A stretch of 64,000 bases of DNA from Panulirus ornatus (Eukaryota > Arthropoda > Malacostraca > Decapoda > Palinuridae): NCBI RefSeq assembly GCF_036320965.1, contig NC_092231.1, forward strand, positions 26,634,394 to 26,698,393, in the 5' to 3' direction. A program made the position numbers and the translations under genes. Numbering within the stretch: the stretch's first letter is position 1; each line of letters starts with the position of its first letter. The notes beneath the pieces were generated by a model. That model worked only from the letters and a program-made list of their open reading frames with translations. It did not search any database and had not been told where the DNA came from. Positions 30,626-42,239 of this stretch are shown here, piece by piece.

Positions 30626-30776
30626 CAGCAGTTCATGCAGCAGCAGGCAGCACTGATGGCTGCTGCCTCACAGGGTACTTACATCAACCCCATGGCAGCC
30701 CTTGCTACACAGATGCCCCATGCTGCTGCGCCCTTGGCCAATGGCATTACTAGCCCAGTCGTCCCGCCCACTTCTG
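30626..30776 (+). CDS. bru3: CELF/Bruno exon C: Gln/Ala-rich linker
   Basis: The exon encodes [20 protein letters not shown], then [20 protein letters not shown] and [11 protein letters not shown]. This is the Gln/Ala-rich linker between RRM2 and RRM3 of CELF3-6 proteins, where family members have a similar MQQQAALMA block. It ends at the donor TCTG|gtaagg in phase 1. The acceptor is ambiguous: aacagCAGCAG offers tandem AGs at 30624-30625, 30627-30628 and 30630-30631. The start could therefore be 30626, 30629 or 30632, with gain or loss of glutamines but no frame change. The pyrimidine tract upstream is weak. Confidence 0.9.
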
Positions 30777-31590
30777 GTAAGGACTGTGATGCTCTTTTGG
30801 AATTACTGGTATTCTTGATGGCTGTTGATTGGTTTTTCTCAGTGTCACATCTAATTCTTTATTGGCTATAGGGAAGGTCTTGTTAAATAGTTGTTTAGCC
30901 TGTGTTCGGTCATCACCTCTGATGGGTTAGCTGTCTGTGTTTGGTAGTTGGTGTGCATGTTCATGGTCATCATCCTACAACTTTTCATAGCTACTAGGAA
31001 TAAAGCTGCATCCCTGCTATAAGTCATGATTATTAATAGCTAACAGTTGGAAATACAGTGTAATTTAAAAATCATAACTTGGATTGTATTTTTGGCACAA
31101 CTGTAGCACTGAATTTTACAAATTTACATGAAAGATTCGTCATTTATGACGGTGTTATTTCAGAGATAGATACGCCAGTCATATTGTAACTTAATACATT
31201 CCAAAACTGGGGTCTGTTATATAACAAAAGTCAAATTATTTGTAATAAATAGATTTACTGTGATTTAAGAGTAATGAGTTTTAAGAATGAAAAGAAGAGA
31301 GTTAAGATGAATATGTGAACTTCACTAAGGTGAAGGACAGATCAACTGTTAGTTTTAATACATTTACAGTATTAGTTATTTGTCATCCATTTTCATAGTT
31401 ACATTGCTAAAGGTAACACATCTTATTTCATTTACAATTATATGGAGTGGCTCCTTCCAAGCAAGACAGCATAGCATATTTTAGAAAATTTTTGAGTTGA
31501 CGAACTGAGAACATACAAATTGAATAGGATATTGCCTACATTTTGGATCCTTAAATGTAAGAGAGGAAAAAAGGAAGAAAAATAATGGTA
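30777..31590. other. Intron DNA after exon C, nothing recognised
   Basis: No transposon or RNA signature was seen between the donor of exon C and the LINE-derived block at 31.6 kb. Confidence 0.5.
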
Positions 31591-31599
31591 TATATACCT

Positions 31600-32545
31600 T
31601 GTATGCCATAGAAGGTGACTGAGGGAGGGGAGGAGAGGGGGCTGGAAATCACCCCATCCCATCTTTCTCGTATTTAGACTTTTTAAAAGATAGAACAGAA
31701 GGAGCCAAGGGAAGAGTGCTTGTCCTCCTCAAAGGCTCAGGCAGAGTTTGGTAGTGTGTGTGAAGGTAAAGTTGAGTGTATGCTTAAAGCAAGGTTATTA
31801 GGGACATGTTAGTTGGGATGTGAATTTAGAGGAAGAAAATTTTGATATCTGGGAGTGGTCATGGCATTGATGATATGATAGAAGTAGAAGTTAGTTGTAG
31901 GATGTGTGAGGTAGTGAAGGTTCTTGGGACATTGAGGAATGTGTGAAAGTGAGGTCATTATCTGGGATGGGGGCAAAATGGGTATGTGTGAAGGTATAGT
32001 ATTCCCAGTGATGATATATGGATGTTAGGCATGGGCTATAGATAAGGAGGTGCAGAGGAGGGTGGATGTGTTGGAAATGAAATGATGAAAGGAAAATATG
32101 TGGCATGAGGAAGGTTTGATGAGTGAGTGATAAAAAGGTTAGAGAGAGGTGTTATAATACGTGTTGTTGAGAGAGCTGAAATGGTTTGGTCTCACAGAGT
32201 GAAAGAATGAGGAGAGGTTAACAAAGGGGATATATGTGTCAGAAGTGGGGAGGGAATGAAAAGGAGGACTTTGAATTGGAGATGGAAGGATGGATAGAAA
32301 AATATTTTGATTGCAAAGAGCTTAAACAAGCAGTAGGGTGAGAGGTGTGCACAGGATAAATTGAATCAGTGTGTATACATGGGGTGACAGGCTGTCAGTG
32401 GACTTAACCATGGCATATGAAGCAACCAGGGGAAACCATGGAAAGGTCTGTGAGGCCTGGTTGTAGATAGGGGGATGTGGGTACTTAACACATGACAGCT
32501 AGAAAATGGATGGGAGTGAATGAGGCCTTTCTTCATCTGTTTCTT
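31600..32545 (+). mobile_element. Internally deleted old RTE-like element: 5' leader joined to RT C-terminus
   Basis: 31600-31745 resembles the RTE 5' leader (GAAGGTGACTGAGGGAGG, then GGCTGGAAATC and ACAGAAGGAGCC ... CTCCTCAAAGGCTCAG). It then passes directly into RT after motif C (GTGTGTGAAGGTAAAG), with YLGVVMA, MIYGC.AWAID and the WFGH region, then 3' UTR to about 32545. The endonuclease, linker and catalytic RT are missing. All frames are broken. Confidence 0.75.
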
Positions 32546-35500
32546 GCACTTCCTTGCTAATGTAGGTAATGGTGTACAAGTATGGAAAATGGATTATTCT
32601 AAGTCTTTTACACCTACTTGCCTTTTCTCACTAAAGGGAGACAGCATTAAACACAGATGACTGAGACATAAAGGAAAAATCCCCACTTCATTCCTTATGT
32701 TTGTATTATTAGAAAAGTAATGATACAAAATGGAGGCTTCTGAGACCCCCTTACCCTTGTACCTACCCCTCTTAGTCACTTTCTGCTGTGCACAGAAGAT
32801 ATATAGATAGCATTCTTTCTTTCCTACCCCCAAGAATGTATGGCAGTATGGAATAATGATAGTAATAATAATGACAATACTGGTAATGATAATGATAGAC
32901 ATCAGAAAGTGGAAATATGTACATGCAGATTCATCTTTATATGTTGATTTACTGCCATCCAACCTACTCCAGTTCTCAACACCACCTTTAACTTTATTTC
33001 AGCCATAGCAGTCATGCATTGGTCTGTTCATCACACTTCCTTTGTTTATTTGGATCTAAAGAAATCATATTGCCCCTCCACTCCTTTTCCTTGAAAGTTG
33101 CAACAATACACACTTTTCTTCATGTGGCTCATATTAATTACTCACACATCACAATCCTTACTCTGTGGTATCCCCATAAGGTTTCTGTCCTATATAAAAT
33201 TCTAAGGAAATAAATGTTCATTATTTCTGATAGAAATGTACAGTAAATAATTTTAGGTCAGATTTACCATTTACAGTAAGTGCTGATGCTTAATTGTACA
33301 GGACAGATAAATCAGATATTGTTACTGTAAATATCTTGTAATTTATATTTAGTTTTGTGATATTGCTTAAAAGTTTTTGAATTGAGACATAAAGTTATGT
33401 GGATTAACACGTTTCATATCAAATCTGTATGTCGTCTGATTAATACTTATCCGTAAGTTATCCTGCTTTTAGTTTACTGCATTTATATAAATCCAGAAAA
33501 AAGAGTCTTATAACTAATGTTTTGACATTCATATAGCTTAGAACAACACTTGAGTATGATTGGTGTTGCATACTTTATTTACTGTATCCATTAGGAATTG
33601 AATATAGAAATTGGTGCTAATATAACACTAGGTATTTCTTCAGCTAGATAAGCTTTCAGCAGTATTTTGAAATATGACAGTAGGAGTGTGAGTTCACAAT
33701 AAGAAATTACAGATAGTTTATTTAATGGTCTTTATAGTGTGACTGCTAAAAAGTACTGCCTGTAAAATTGTATTTCATAGTGCACAGTTAAACCGTATTA
33801 AGTATTGTTAAGTTAGTCACTGTAAAAGGAACCTTGTTCATTTTACTCTTGTCACTTATTCAGAAACATTACTTTGTTGATATTATATTTCCCCGATTAT
33901 GACATATTCTTACCTTTTGAGTCTGATATTCACTTTTTCCCATACAAGTAACCACAAAATGAAAGTAAAATTTTACTTATTTTCATTCCATGTTGCTTGT
34001 AAGTTTGATTTATTTGCATACATTTTTGAAGAACATCACACTACAAGCATCTCTCCATTGAATGTCAGTTTGTGGAAGGAAATGTCACTGATATGGTTGG
34101 GCAGAGTGTGGTACCTTCTTGGTCCCTTCCAAGTATCAGTTGATCTGTTCATGCATATCCAATCGTGCATCTCTTCCTAATGCAATATCACTATTGATAA
34201 ACAATGGAAAGTATGACAGATGCTAGTGGAATAGCACTGTTTTCATATTCATTCCTCTTCTTAGTTATAATGGAGATACTCCTTTATATATTCCAATATT
34301 GCATAACATTTTAGTAGAGTTAATAGTCTCTGTGTTTTATACTTTTCTATGCTGCTTGATAACAGCACATTAGAAACTGTGACTGAATTATGATTTGTAT
34401 ACTTTTATACACTGCTTTATCATTGTGTATGATGCCTTTTATAATAGTTGGTGCTAATGCAAACAATAAAAGGTAATTACTTTGGTACCATGGAAGGATT
34501 TTTATACCACACTTTACACCTCTTTGATAATTTTGTTGAGATGATAAAAGTATTTTACAAAAGAATAGTACTGCACCATTATTTTACAGCAGTAAGTAGT
34601 TGCTGGTCACAAGTTCATTTAAAAGTTGGGATACATTTACAGTCATTCCCATAGTTGTTCATATCACAACATATATCATCCATTATATACTTAAATACCC
34701 TAAACTGTAAGTAATCCTTAAAGCTGAGAAACTTATTTTCCATTACCAACAAATGTCATTATTAGCAAATTTAACAGACGTTCACAGACTCCCAACAAGA
34801 CAGATCATGCATGACTGACGCTAACAGACGTCATTCCATCTTTGCAGCATCTGTGCCACTGGTGTGGGACATTCAGAGTTCAAAAGTTGGTAAGTTAGTA
34901 GAGAGTCAGCCCCAGACAAACCCTAGTTTAGTCACTGAATTTTGTACCCGAATTCTAAAACCTTGCTTAAAGGCTACTCATGACTCATCATTAGGCCAAA
35001 TTCTGATTGTCAGTTGGTTGGGTCTAGTACCTCTTAACCTGTAGTCAGAAACAGCCAGTTGCCTTTCATAATTGGCTTAACCTTTTCTCCATTACATATC
35101 AGTCTCAAGAATTCGGGTTTTGCTTACATTGCTTTAGATTAGAATACTTATCTGGAAATGACAGAGTCATACTGGACTAAGTTCACCCCATCACATTTAT
35201 CCATAATTGGTTTGTAGGAGATAATGTCAAGTTATGAAGTTTTCAGGATCATCCCATATATAAATGATGTTTTGTATGATCTTTCTTGTCAGAAATTGTT
35301 GAGTTACCTTTACGATTCATTGCTAGCATTAAGCATAATTAAGTTGATTTTATGATGAAATTACTTTTTCAGTTAATTCATGAGTAAAAGGATTTACACT
35401 GTAAAGATTAAAGAAGAATATTTGAAAGGTTTATCCTTGATAATAGAGATCTAATAAACATTGCTTTTATATAGGCTCATGATGGAAAAGTAACCATTCA

Positions 35501-35840
35501 TTGAGTAAAATAATGATAGATTTGCTATGGTCAGTTCAAACTTGGCTTTCTCCTAAAATCCAGTCTTATTCATCTTAACCTTCCTTATCTTCCCTGTCTA
35601 TTTCTGTGTCTCAGTTCCTTTACTGTATAGTGTTTTCGTGGCACCTCTGTGACTCACACCTTGTTTGTTAATTAGGATGGCGTTTGCAAAGTTGTCTGTG
35701 GGATCGGGTTCAGAGTGACAAAATAAACCTAAGTATAGTCACGGGTGAAAGCATCATGTCAACTTTCTGTGGCCATACTTTGTATATTTTTCACGTCATT
35801 AACGACTTGATTAACGCCGCTTAATTGGTCATCGCAACTT
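32546..35840. other. Intron DNA, nothing recognised
   Basis: AT-rich unique-looking sequence with scattered short frames and no motif, repeat array or transposon similarity that I could support. Confidence 0.5.
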
Positions 35841-35844
35841 TGTT

Positions 35845-35895
35845 GATGTTGTTGTTGTTCTTGTTGTTGTTGCTGTTGTTGTTGTCGTTGTTGCA
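35845..35895. repeat. Imperfect (GTT)n trinucleotide repeat
   Basis: About 50 bp of GTT with single GCT, CTT and TCG interruptions, in the intron before exon D. Confidence 0.93.
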
Positions 35896-36739
35896 AATTT
35901 CCAGTGCTGTTATTTGTAATTGTTGTTGAATGTTAATGAGAGGCTAGTTTTAGTAACAGACAGATTATTTTCTTATCAGGAAAATTTATAAGTTAAAGAA
36001 GCTGTATTTTGATTACTGTGTACAAGTTAGAGTGAATATTTCATGATATGAATAACTTGCTTATTCTTCCTGATGAAGACTGCTTACCAACACTTCCTCT
36101 CATTTGTGAGATGTCTGTACTGCAACGTCCCATCAGAGGGAAGTGACTGCAGCAGTTCTCTATTTTATTCATAGTAGTTCTTGTGATCTTTCATCAGCAA
36201 TCACTTCTCTTTGATGAGATGCTTACTAACCATTCAGTTCTTCCACTAAACATGTGCATTAATTTCAGGATAAGAAGGGCCCCGGAAATATAAACATCTG
36301 TGTTTAATGTTGTAGGATGTTTTTGCTTTAGTGGGCAAAACGGATTAAAAAATCTTAGAGCACTTTGGTTTATAATGATTTCACCACATAGTTCATATAT
36401 CCGTGGCCCCATCAGTCCTTAATGAAAACAGAGTCGAGTATATCTTTTGAATATAAACTTTTAAGTGTTTGATTTTCAGGAAATAATATTAAGTTTAGGA
36501 GTATTTGAGTAATATATTCATCTCTTCAAAACAAACCTCATAGATACTGGAAAGGGAATAATCTTTTGTAATCATCTGATCGCCAGAACTGTAGCAGCTT
36601 TAATAAACCGATGTTGAATACTCCTATTTTGAGTATTCCTGAATTAGATTTAATTGGGATGATCAGGTATATGTTCAAGTATGATTGTGGTTGCCTCTCA
36701 GCTCCTGGTGGATTCCATATCCTAAGTTAGAGCCGTAAA

Positions 36740-36906
36740 TTAGGTGGCTCTTGCCCCCTGGATGGTATCCACCACCTGGTGGCTTGCATCCCCAGGCAGG
36801 TTCCTGTCCCTTACCCCAGGTGGCCTCCTGCCCCAGGCGCCCCCTGCCCCTGGTGGACTCTGCACCACCTGCTCTCCGCCTGATAAGTGTTGCAATGTCT
36901 CCCCAG
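36740..36906 (+). promoter_or_regulatory. C-rich tract with several candidate splice acceptors before exon D
   Basis: A C/T/G-rich segment with imperfect repeats of CCCCAGG and CTGCCCC. CCCCAG occurs at about 36790, 36815, 36831 and at the used site 36901-36906. All but the last would break or alter the frame from exon C, so the last is chosen. The tract may strengthen or compete for 3' splice-site recognition; that role is inference. Confidence 0.4.
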
Positions 36907-37065
36907 GTGCCAGTCAAGCTCAGCCCGTAAACGGCGCATTGCCCTCCATGCCTTCCCCTACGATGCAGAATTTCAATATAGCTCCTCAGCCAGGGCCCAA
37001 TAGCCAGCCAGGCGGGAGCGAGGGGGCTGTGTTTACCAATGGCCTCCCTCAAACCTTTGCTGCAC
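36907..37065 (+). CDS. bru3: CELF/Bruno exon D: Pro/Asn/Gln-rich linker
   Basis: The exon follows the acceptor tctccccag and completes the split glycine codon from exon C. It encodes [20 protein letters not shown], then [20 protein letters not shown] and [13 protein letters not shown]. The AVF-NG-P pattern is typical of the CELF4-like linker before RRM3. The likely donor is GCAC|gtaaga at 37065/37066, leaving one base of the next codon. An open frame continues past the donor to 37184 but loses resemblance to the family at once. No further exon was recognised downstream, so the following intron exceeds 26.9 kb. Confidence 0.87.
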
Positions 37066-37590
37066 GTAAGAACTTTTCTAAAAACTTTACACCAACAGTA
37101 TCTCTATACATATGTTACTTGCCTGCTATATACGGATGCGTTGCCAAGGTCGACTTACCCCTCCATGATATGAAGCTCAGATGAATAATATGCAAGTAAT
37201 TATAAACATTTTTTCATCGAAAATTTCAGGAAAAAGCACAAATGAAGTTCTCGTCAGGGAAAGTAAAAGAAAAATTAACAAAGTATGCAAATTTATGAAA
37301 CTTAAATTCTTTAGATTATACAGATTTTTAAGCCACTACAACAGGCATGTTAGGGAAAACATAGATACAAAAGAAAAATACAAGCATACATATACACATA
37401 TACATTCAAATATGTGTATACATGCTTCTTGCTCAAGGAGTACCTCCAATCCTTATGAGGATCCTACAGCACCAAAGAAGTTGGCCACATTCACCTTAGG
37501 TTATGCATTGTAGTAATGTCTGTGTTTAGAGAGTGCAGGAAAACTGAGTAGTAAATGCTAGGTGTGTTCTTTATGGTAGTTGCATCGTGG
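37066..37590. other. Intron DNA after exon D, nothing recognised
   Basis: Begins at the donor gtaaga. A frame at 37181-37513 has no recognisable motif. A short CATA-rich patch lies near 37382-37425. Confidence 0.5.
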
Positions 37591-37599
37591 GCATGAAGG

Positions 37600-38400
37600 G
37601 TCTTTGAATATGATGAAACAGTGTTCGTAGTGAACAGTATTGCAGGTGAATTTCTTCAGAAAGGAGGTGACTGTGTTGTTGATTGGTTAGTTAGGATTTT
37701 TAGTGTATGTATGGATCATGTGAGATGCCAGAAGATTAGTGAAGTACATCAGAAGATTAGTGAAGTACATGTATAGTGCCATTATATAAATGGTAAGGAC
37801 AAAGATTAGTGTTCAAACTACAGATGTATAAGCACGTTGAGTGTACCTGTTAAGTAGTATGGGAGAGTGGTGACTGAGAGGATGAAGGCATATATAGAGG
37901 ATCAACCTGGGGAGGAACAATGTGGCTTCATTTGTAGAGCATGTGCAGATCAGGTGTTTGCTGTAACTGATGTGTGTGAGAATTTATCCATTTATGAATC
38001 TAGGGGAAGCCTGTGATAAGGATGGAGATGCCTTGTGGAAGGTCTTACAAATATATGGTGTGAGAGAAAAGATGGTAGAAGCATTGAAAAGTTTTTATGA
38101 AGAGTGTAAGATGTGTGTGAGAGTAAGTAGACAATAGAGTAAATTGATCCAGGTAGAGGTGGATCCATGGCAGGGGTGTGTAATATCACCTTGGTTTGGA
38201 CTTAGAGAAAGAGTGAGAAAAGTTTGACAAGGAGGGTATTTGTGTCAGAAAAGGAGGGGAGAAGGGAAGAACAAAGTGTAATTGGAAGGATGGAGTGAAA
38301 AAGATTTTGAGTGCTCAGAGCCTGAACAGGTAGGAGGGTGAAAGGTATTTATGGGTTTGAGTGGACTGGAGTGACATGCTGTCAGTGAACTGAAGCAGAC
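37600..38400 (+). mobile_element. Old RTE-like LINE relic (RT N-terminal part and C-terminal end)
   Basis: It contains decayed versions of the VEFL.KGGD segment (37640), the CGF region (37920), motif A with the Asp region lost near 38000 and motif B remnants near 38160. It then jumps to the C-terminal region near 38220. A 21-bp tandem duplication (AGAAGATTAGTGAAGTACAT plus one base) lies at about 37730-37771. Confidence 0.75.
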
Positions 38401-38600
38401 AGGACCTTTCCAAAGGCACTTGCAGCCACTTTCAGTAGCAGAGAAATGTAGACACCTTTGAAGTTTGAAATTCTTTGACAAGACTGTACTCCCAATAATA
38501 CAGCTTTGACAAAGGTGACTTTTCACATATGATGTGACAACAAACACGCAGAGTCTGATAACACCTATGCTTTCATTTATATATGTTTAACCCAGGACCA
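38400..38600. repeat. Unidentified interspersed repeat, copy 2
   Basis: Related to 9640-9866 (shared CAGTAGCAGAGAAATGTAG, TTCTTTGACAAGACTGTACT and TGACTTTTCACATATGA-like sequence). No coding capacity; family unknown. Confidence 0.6.
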
Positions 38601-38604
38601 GTTA

Positions 38605-39540
38605 TAAAATGATACTGCACATCACTGTTATCCATAAGAGAATCTCAGAACATTGGAAATACAGGAACCACTCAGATAGCAACCCCCAAAATCCCATCAC
38701 AAACTCCAACACCTCCAGTACAAACACCCAACAAGTAATATCACAGAACACACACTCTCGCTCCTCACAAACAAACTATTCTGCTCCACAGAACCCTGGC
38801 TACAAACTAAGTATGTTTCAATTCAATGCCAATAGGATCAAGAACAAACACTCAGAAATACTCATTGACTCAGAAGATACAACATTCATACAGCTGTTAT
38901 CAAAAAAACCCCCGGATCTACCCTCCCACTTCCTTTGTACAACCACATGACTGTAAGAAATAACAGACAATTAGGACAAGGAAGAGGACCTATATTGCTC
39001 GTCCACCAAACCATATCTTTCTTCAACATCATTGACTTCACAAAACAGCTCACAGACAATAACAACACCCTACAGATAAAATCTGTGATGATAAAACTTC
39101 ACTGTATCAAATATAACAAATTCAACATCTAGTTTCTTCCCCACCCCCACTCCCCCTTTCAACATACTCCCCACCAGATACAACTCCCCAACAGCAGACC
39201 TTCATAGCATATCCAAAACCTGTCTGGAGATTTGAATGCCAGCCATTCTACTTGGCTGAGCATGTACACCCATATTCCCCATAGTAGATTATTTATAAAC
39301 CAACTGCAACCTCTCGGTATCCTTAGCCTATGCAACCAGCCAACCAGACTCCCAGCAAACCATGTTCAGCAGCTGACCTCACCAGACATAACATTCTGCT
39401 CACCAGCACTACACATAGGGACCAAGTGGATATTTTCTTTGAAGAGGCTCCTAACACAACATTCTGCTCACCAGCACTACACATAGGGACCAAGTGGATA
39501 TTTTCTTTGAAGAGGCTCCTAACACAAAGTCCACATTGAG
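38605..39540 (+). mobile_element. Jockey-like LINE endonuclease fragment
   Basis: Plus-strand frames give YKLSMFQFNANRIKNKHSEI (endonuclease start), then a HQTISFFNIIDFTKQLTDNN piece and GDLNASHSTWLSMY (catalytic loop type), then QLTSPDITFCSPALH. The order matches Jockey-type APE endonucleases; stops and shifts separate the pieces. A 68-bp perfect tandem duplication (39391-39458 and 39459-39526) lies in the last part. Confidence 0.8.
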
Positions 39541-40890
39541 CCCAACCCTTAATTGATATATAAAGCGCTTAAAGAAAGGGAAAAAGATCAGACAAGAAAA
39601 GTGATAAATGTGTTTCAAAAAGTATCAGGTCATTGTTATTGGGAAAGACATAAGAGGGTAGAGAACTCCACCACTTCAAGTAGTAGGGAAACAGACAATT
39701 ATCAAAACAGCCCACCCTTGAGTTGCCAACAACCACAAATTAATCATGTGATGCAGCAGCTTGCTGAGTATTGCAAGGTCTAGTTAACGTTGGGGGCACA
39801 CAAGGAGCCTGCTCTCAGCATCAAAAACTAAAGTACTACCTATAGAAGAGGGAAAGTGAACCAACATTGCAGCTTACAGTGAGTCAAGTTTTGATATTCG
39901 CCAGGGAGAGTTGATAAGTAGGACCGCTTTTGACCCGACTCTGTCAAGTGAGGATGCAGAGCTAGAACCATGCCAAATGTGAGAGCAGTCCTCCATACAA
40001 GGACAGATCACTACTTTGCAAAAATGGAGCAGCTGTTCCAAAGAAAAGACGTTCTAACAACCAAATACAGACTTGGATATTTCTGTAATGTGGGGTTTCC
40101 AAGATAGTGGGAATGTTACAATGATACCAAACATGTTCATTGAATGAAGAGGTGGTATTGCAGAATCGTTGTTGGAAAGAGGAAAGTTGTAAAAGGTTTT
40201 CAATAGAGAGATGGGCATAAACTGGGTTTTGGAGGCATTAAACTCAACCAGATTTTATTGGTTTCCACTAAAAAATCCTCTCTGAGTTTATTAATGAATT
40301 TATATTGAGATGAGATGCAGATTAAGTGAGAGATGAAGGAGCAGAACTGAAGGATGTGGAGGAATGCAGTGCTGAGTCATCAGCATATGAGTGCATTTGA
40401 TTATTTGTAGAATAAAGGAAATCATTTATAAAAATGAGAAAAAGTGTAGGAAACAGTACAGAACCTTTAGAAACATTGTGATGGAGATGGGGGGAAGGCT
40501 GATCCATCGACAATCACAAAGATAGATTGGCCAGAGAATAAGCTAGATATGAGGGAGGGAAGCCAAAAGAGGGGAGCTTATAATTGAGTCCCCAGTGCCA
40601 CATCCTGTCAAAAGCTTTGGATATATCAAGGGGAACTGCAGGGATGATGATGTCCAGACATTAGTAAGACAGGAAAATATATCACCAGTGGATCTTGAGT
40701 GATGGAAGCCCTATTAGTCATCAGAGTGAAGACTTTGAGATTCAAGATGTCTGAGGATATGGGAGCTGAGGAGGGATTCAAAGGCTTTTGAAATAGTCGA
40801 TGATAAAACAACTGGAGTTAGCATGATTACCCTTCTTAGGGTTGGGATGTACCAATGCATGCATCCAAAAAGGAAAGATGCAGGTTTATG
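39470..40890 (-). mobile_element. CR1/L2-like LINE relic, RT and C-terminus
   Basis: The minus strand near 40610-40330 reads ISKAFDRMWHWGL, then across a shift VSKGSVLFPTLFLIFINDFL and QMHSYADDSALHSS, the motif A, B and C (YADD) order of a CR1/L2-like RT. The C-terminal region, with AND..L-type and IWG-type pieces in family members, lies toward 39900. Frames are broken. Clade assignment within the CR1/L2/Jockey group is not certain. Confidence 0.72.
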
Positions 40891-40894
40891 AGGC

Positions 40895-42050
40895 AGCTAC
40901 ACATAGGGGACCAAGTAGGATCATGTTGAAGAGGCTCTAACCACAAAGTCAAGAGCCCAAATCTAAATTGAAAAATAAAGCGCTTAAAGAAAGGGAAAAA
41001 GATCGACAAGAAAAGTGTATAAATGATTCAAAAAGTATCAGTATTGTAATTGGGAAAGACAAAGTGTTAGAGAATTCACCAAGTAGGAAAACAGACAATT
41101 ATCAAAACAGCCACCCTTGAGTTGCCAACAACCACAATTAATCCTTGTGAGAAGGAATGTGTATTGCCAAGTTAGTTAACGTTGGGGCACTAAGGAGCTG
41201 CTAGATCAATAACTAAGTACTACCTATAGAAGAGGGAGAGTTCCACAACATTGATACTACGTGAGTCAAGTTTCATATTCGCCAAGGGAGAGTTGATAAG
41301 CTTTTGACCCGACTGGATTGCAAAGTGAGGATGCAGAGCTAAACCATGGCCAAATGTGAGAAAAGTCTCCATTACAAGAACAATCACTACTTTGCAAAAT
41401 GGAGAGAGATGCTCAAGAAAAGACCGTTTAACAACAATACAGGACTTGGAATTTTCTGTAATGTGGTTTTCCAAGACTAGTGGAATGTTACAATGATTAC
41501 AACTTTCATTGAATGAAGAGGTGGATTGCAGATCAGTTGAAAAGAGGAAAGTTGTAAAGGTTTTCAAGATAGAAGAGTTGGCATAAAGTGGTTTGGAGCA
41601 TAAACCAGATTTTAATGGTTCCACTAAAAAATCCTCTCGAGTTGTGTTAATGAATATTATTGAGAGATGCGATTAAGGAAGAGACGAAGAGGTACACCCC
41701 CTTGATTGTATGGAGGGCAGTGCTAGCCAATGCTTATGAGGCATTTGATTTTTGTAGAACAAAGTAATCATTTACTAAAAATGAAAAAAGTTAGGAAACA
41801 TACAGAACCTTTAGCAAACAATGTATGAGAGATGGGGGAAGGCTGATCCATCGACAATCAAAAAGATAGATTGCCAAATAAGCTAGATAAAAGAAATGGA
41901 ACAGTTGAGCAGGCACAAGTGTGAATTCAAAGGCAAACTCTTTCATTACATAGGATTGAAGCCTTTTGGTCCATAAGCCTTGCTTGTGTGTAGAGATAGA
42001 AGCACTTTTCAGACAGTTCAAAAAGAGACTATGGGGAGGGGCATAGGATT
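40895..42050 (-). repeat. Deletion-rich duplicate of the 39.48-40.55 kb segment
   Basis: From GCTACACATAGGGGACCAAG (40895) to about 41890 this follows 39477-40550 in order, at an offset of about 1420 bp that shrinks to about 1345 bp. The difference comes from many scattered deletions of one to a few bases, plus substitutions. Minus-strand pieces still show SRSINVVELSLFYR and the DCRWISLP segment. It is either an old tandem duplication or a low-accuracy assembly copy. Confidence 0.85.
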
Positions 42051-42239
42051 GGTAAGTAGAGCATCAGGGGTGAAGGATTGTTGAAGCCATCAAAGGTAGA
42101 GTCACAGAAGAAACATGAACCAAAGAAAGTTGCTTAGTCTTCAGGAGAGATGGCTGTTGTACCATCAGATCAGAAAAGTGATGGAAAGGTAGACCCACAG
42201 AAGTTGTAACTACTACTGGCTAGGCAACAAAATTCCTGA

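Noticed and set aside
36744..37184. A 146-codon frame starting before exon D
   Set aside because: Its first 50 or so codons lie in the C-rich intron tract, and its tail passes the donor at 37065; only 36907-37065 resembles CELF.
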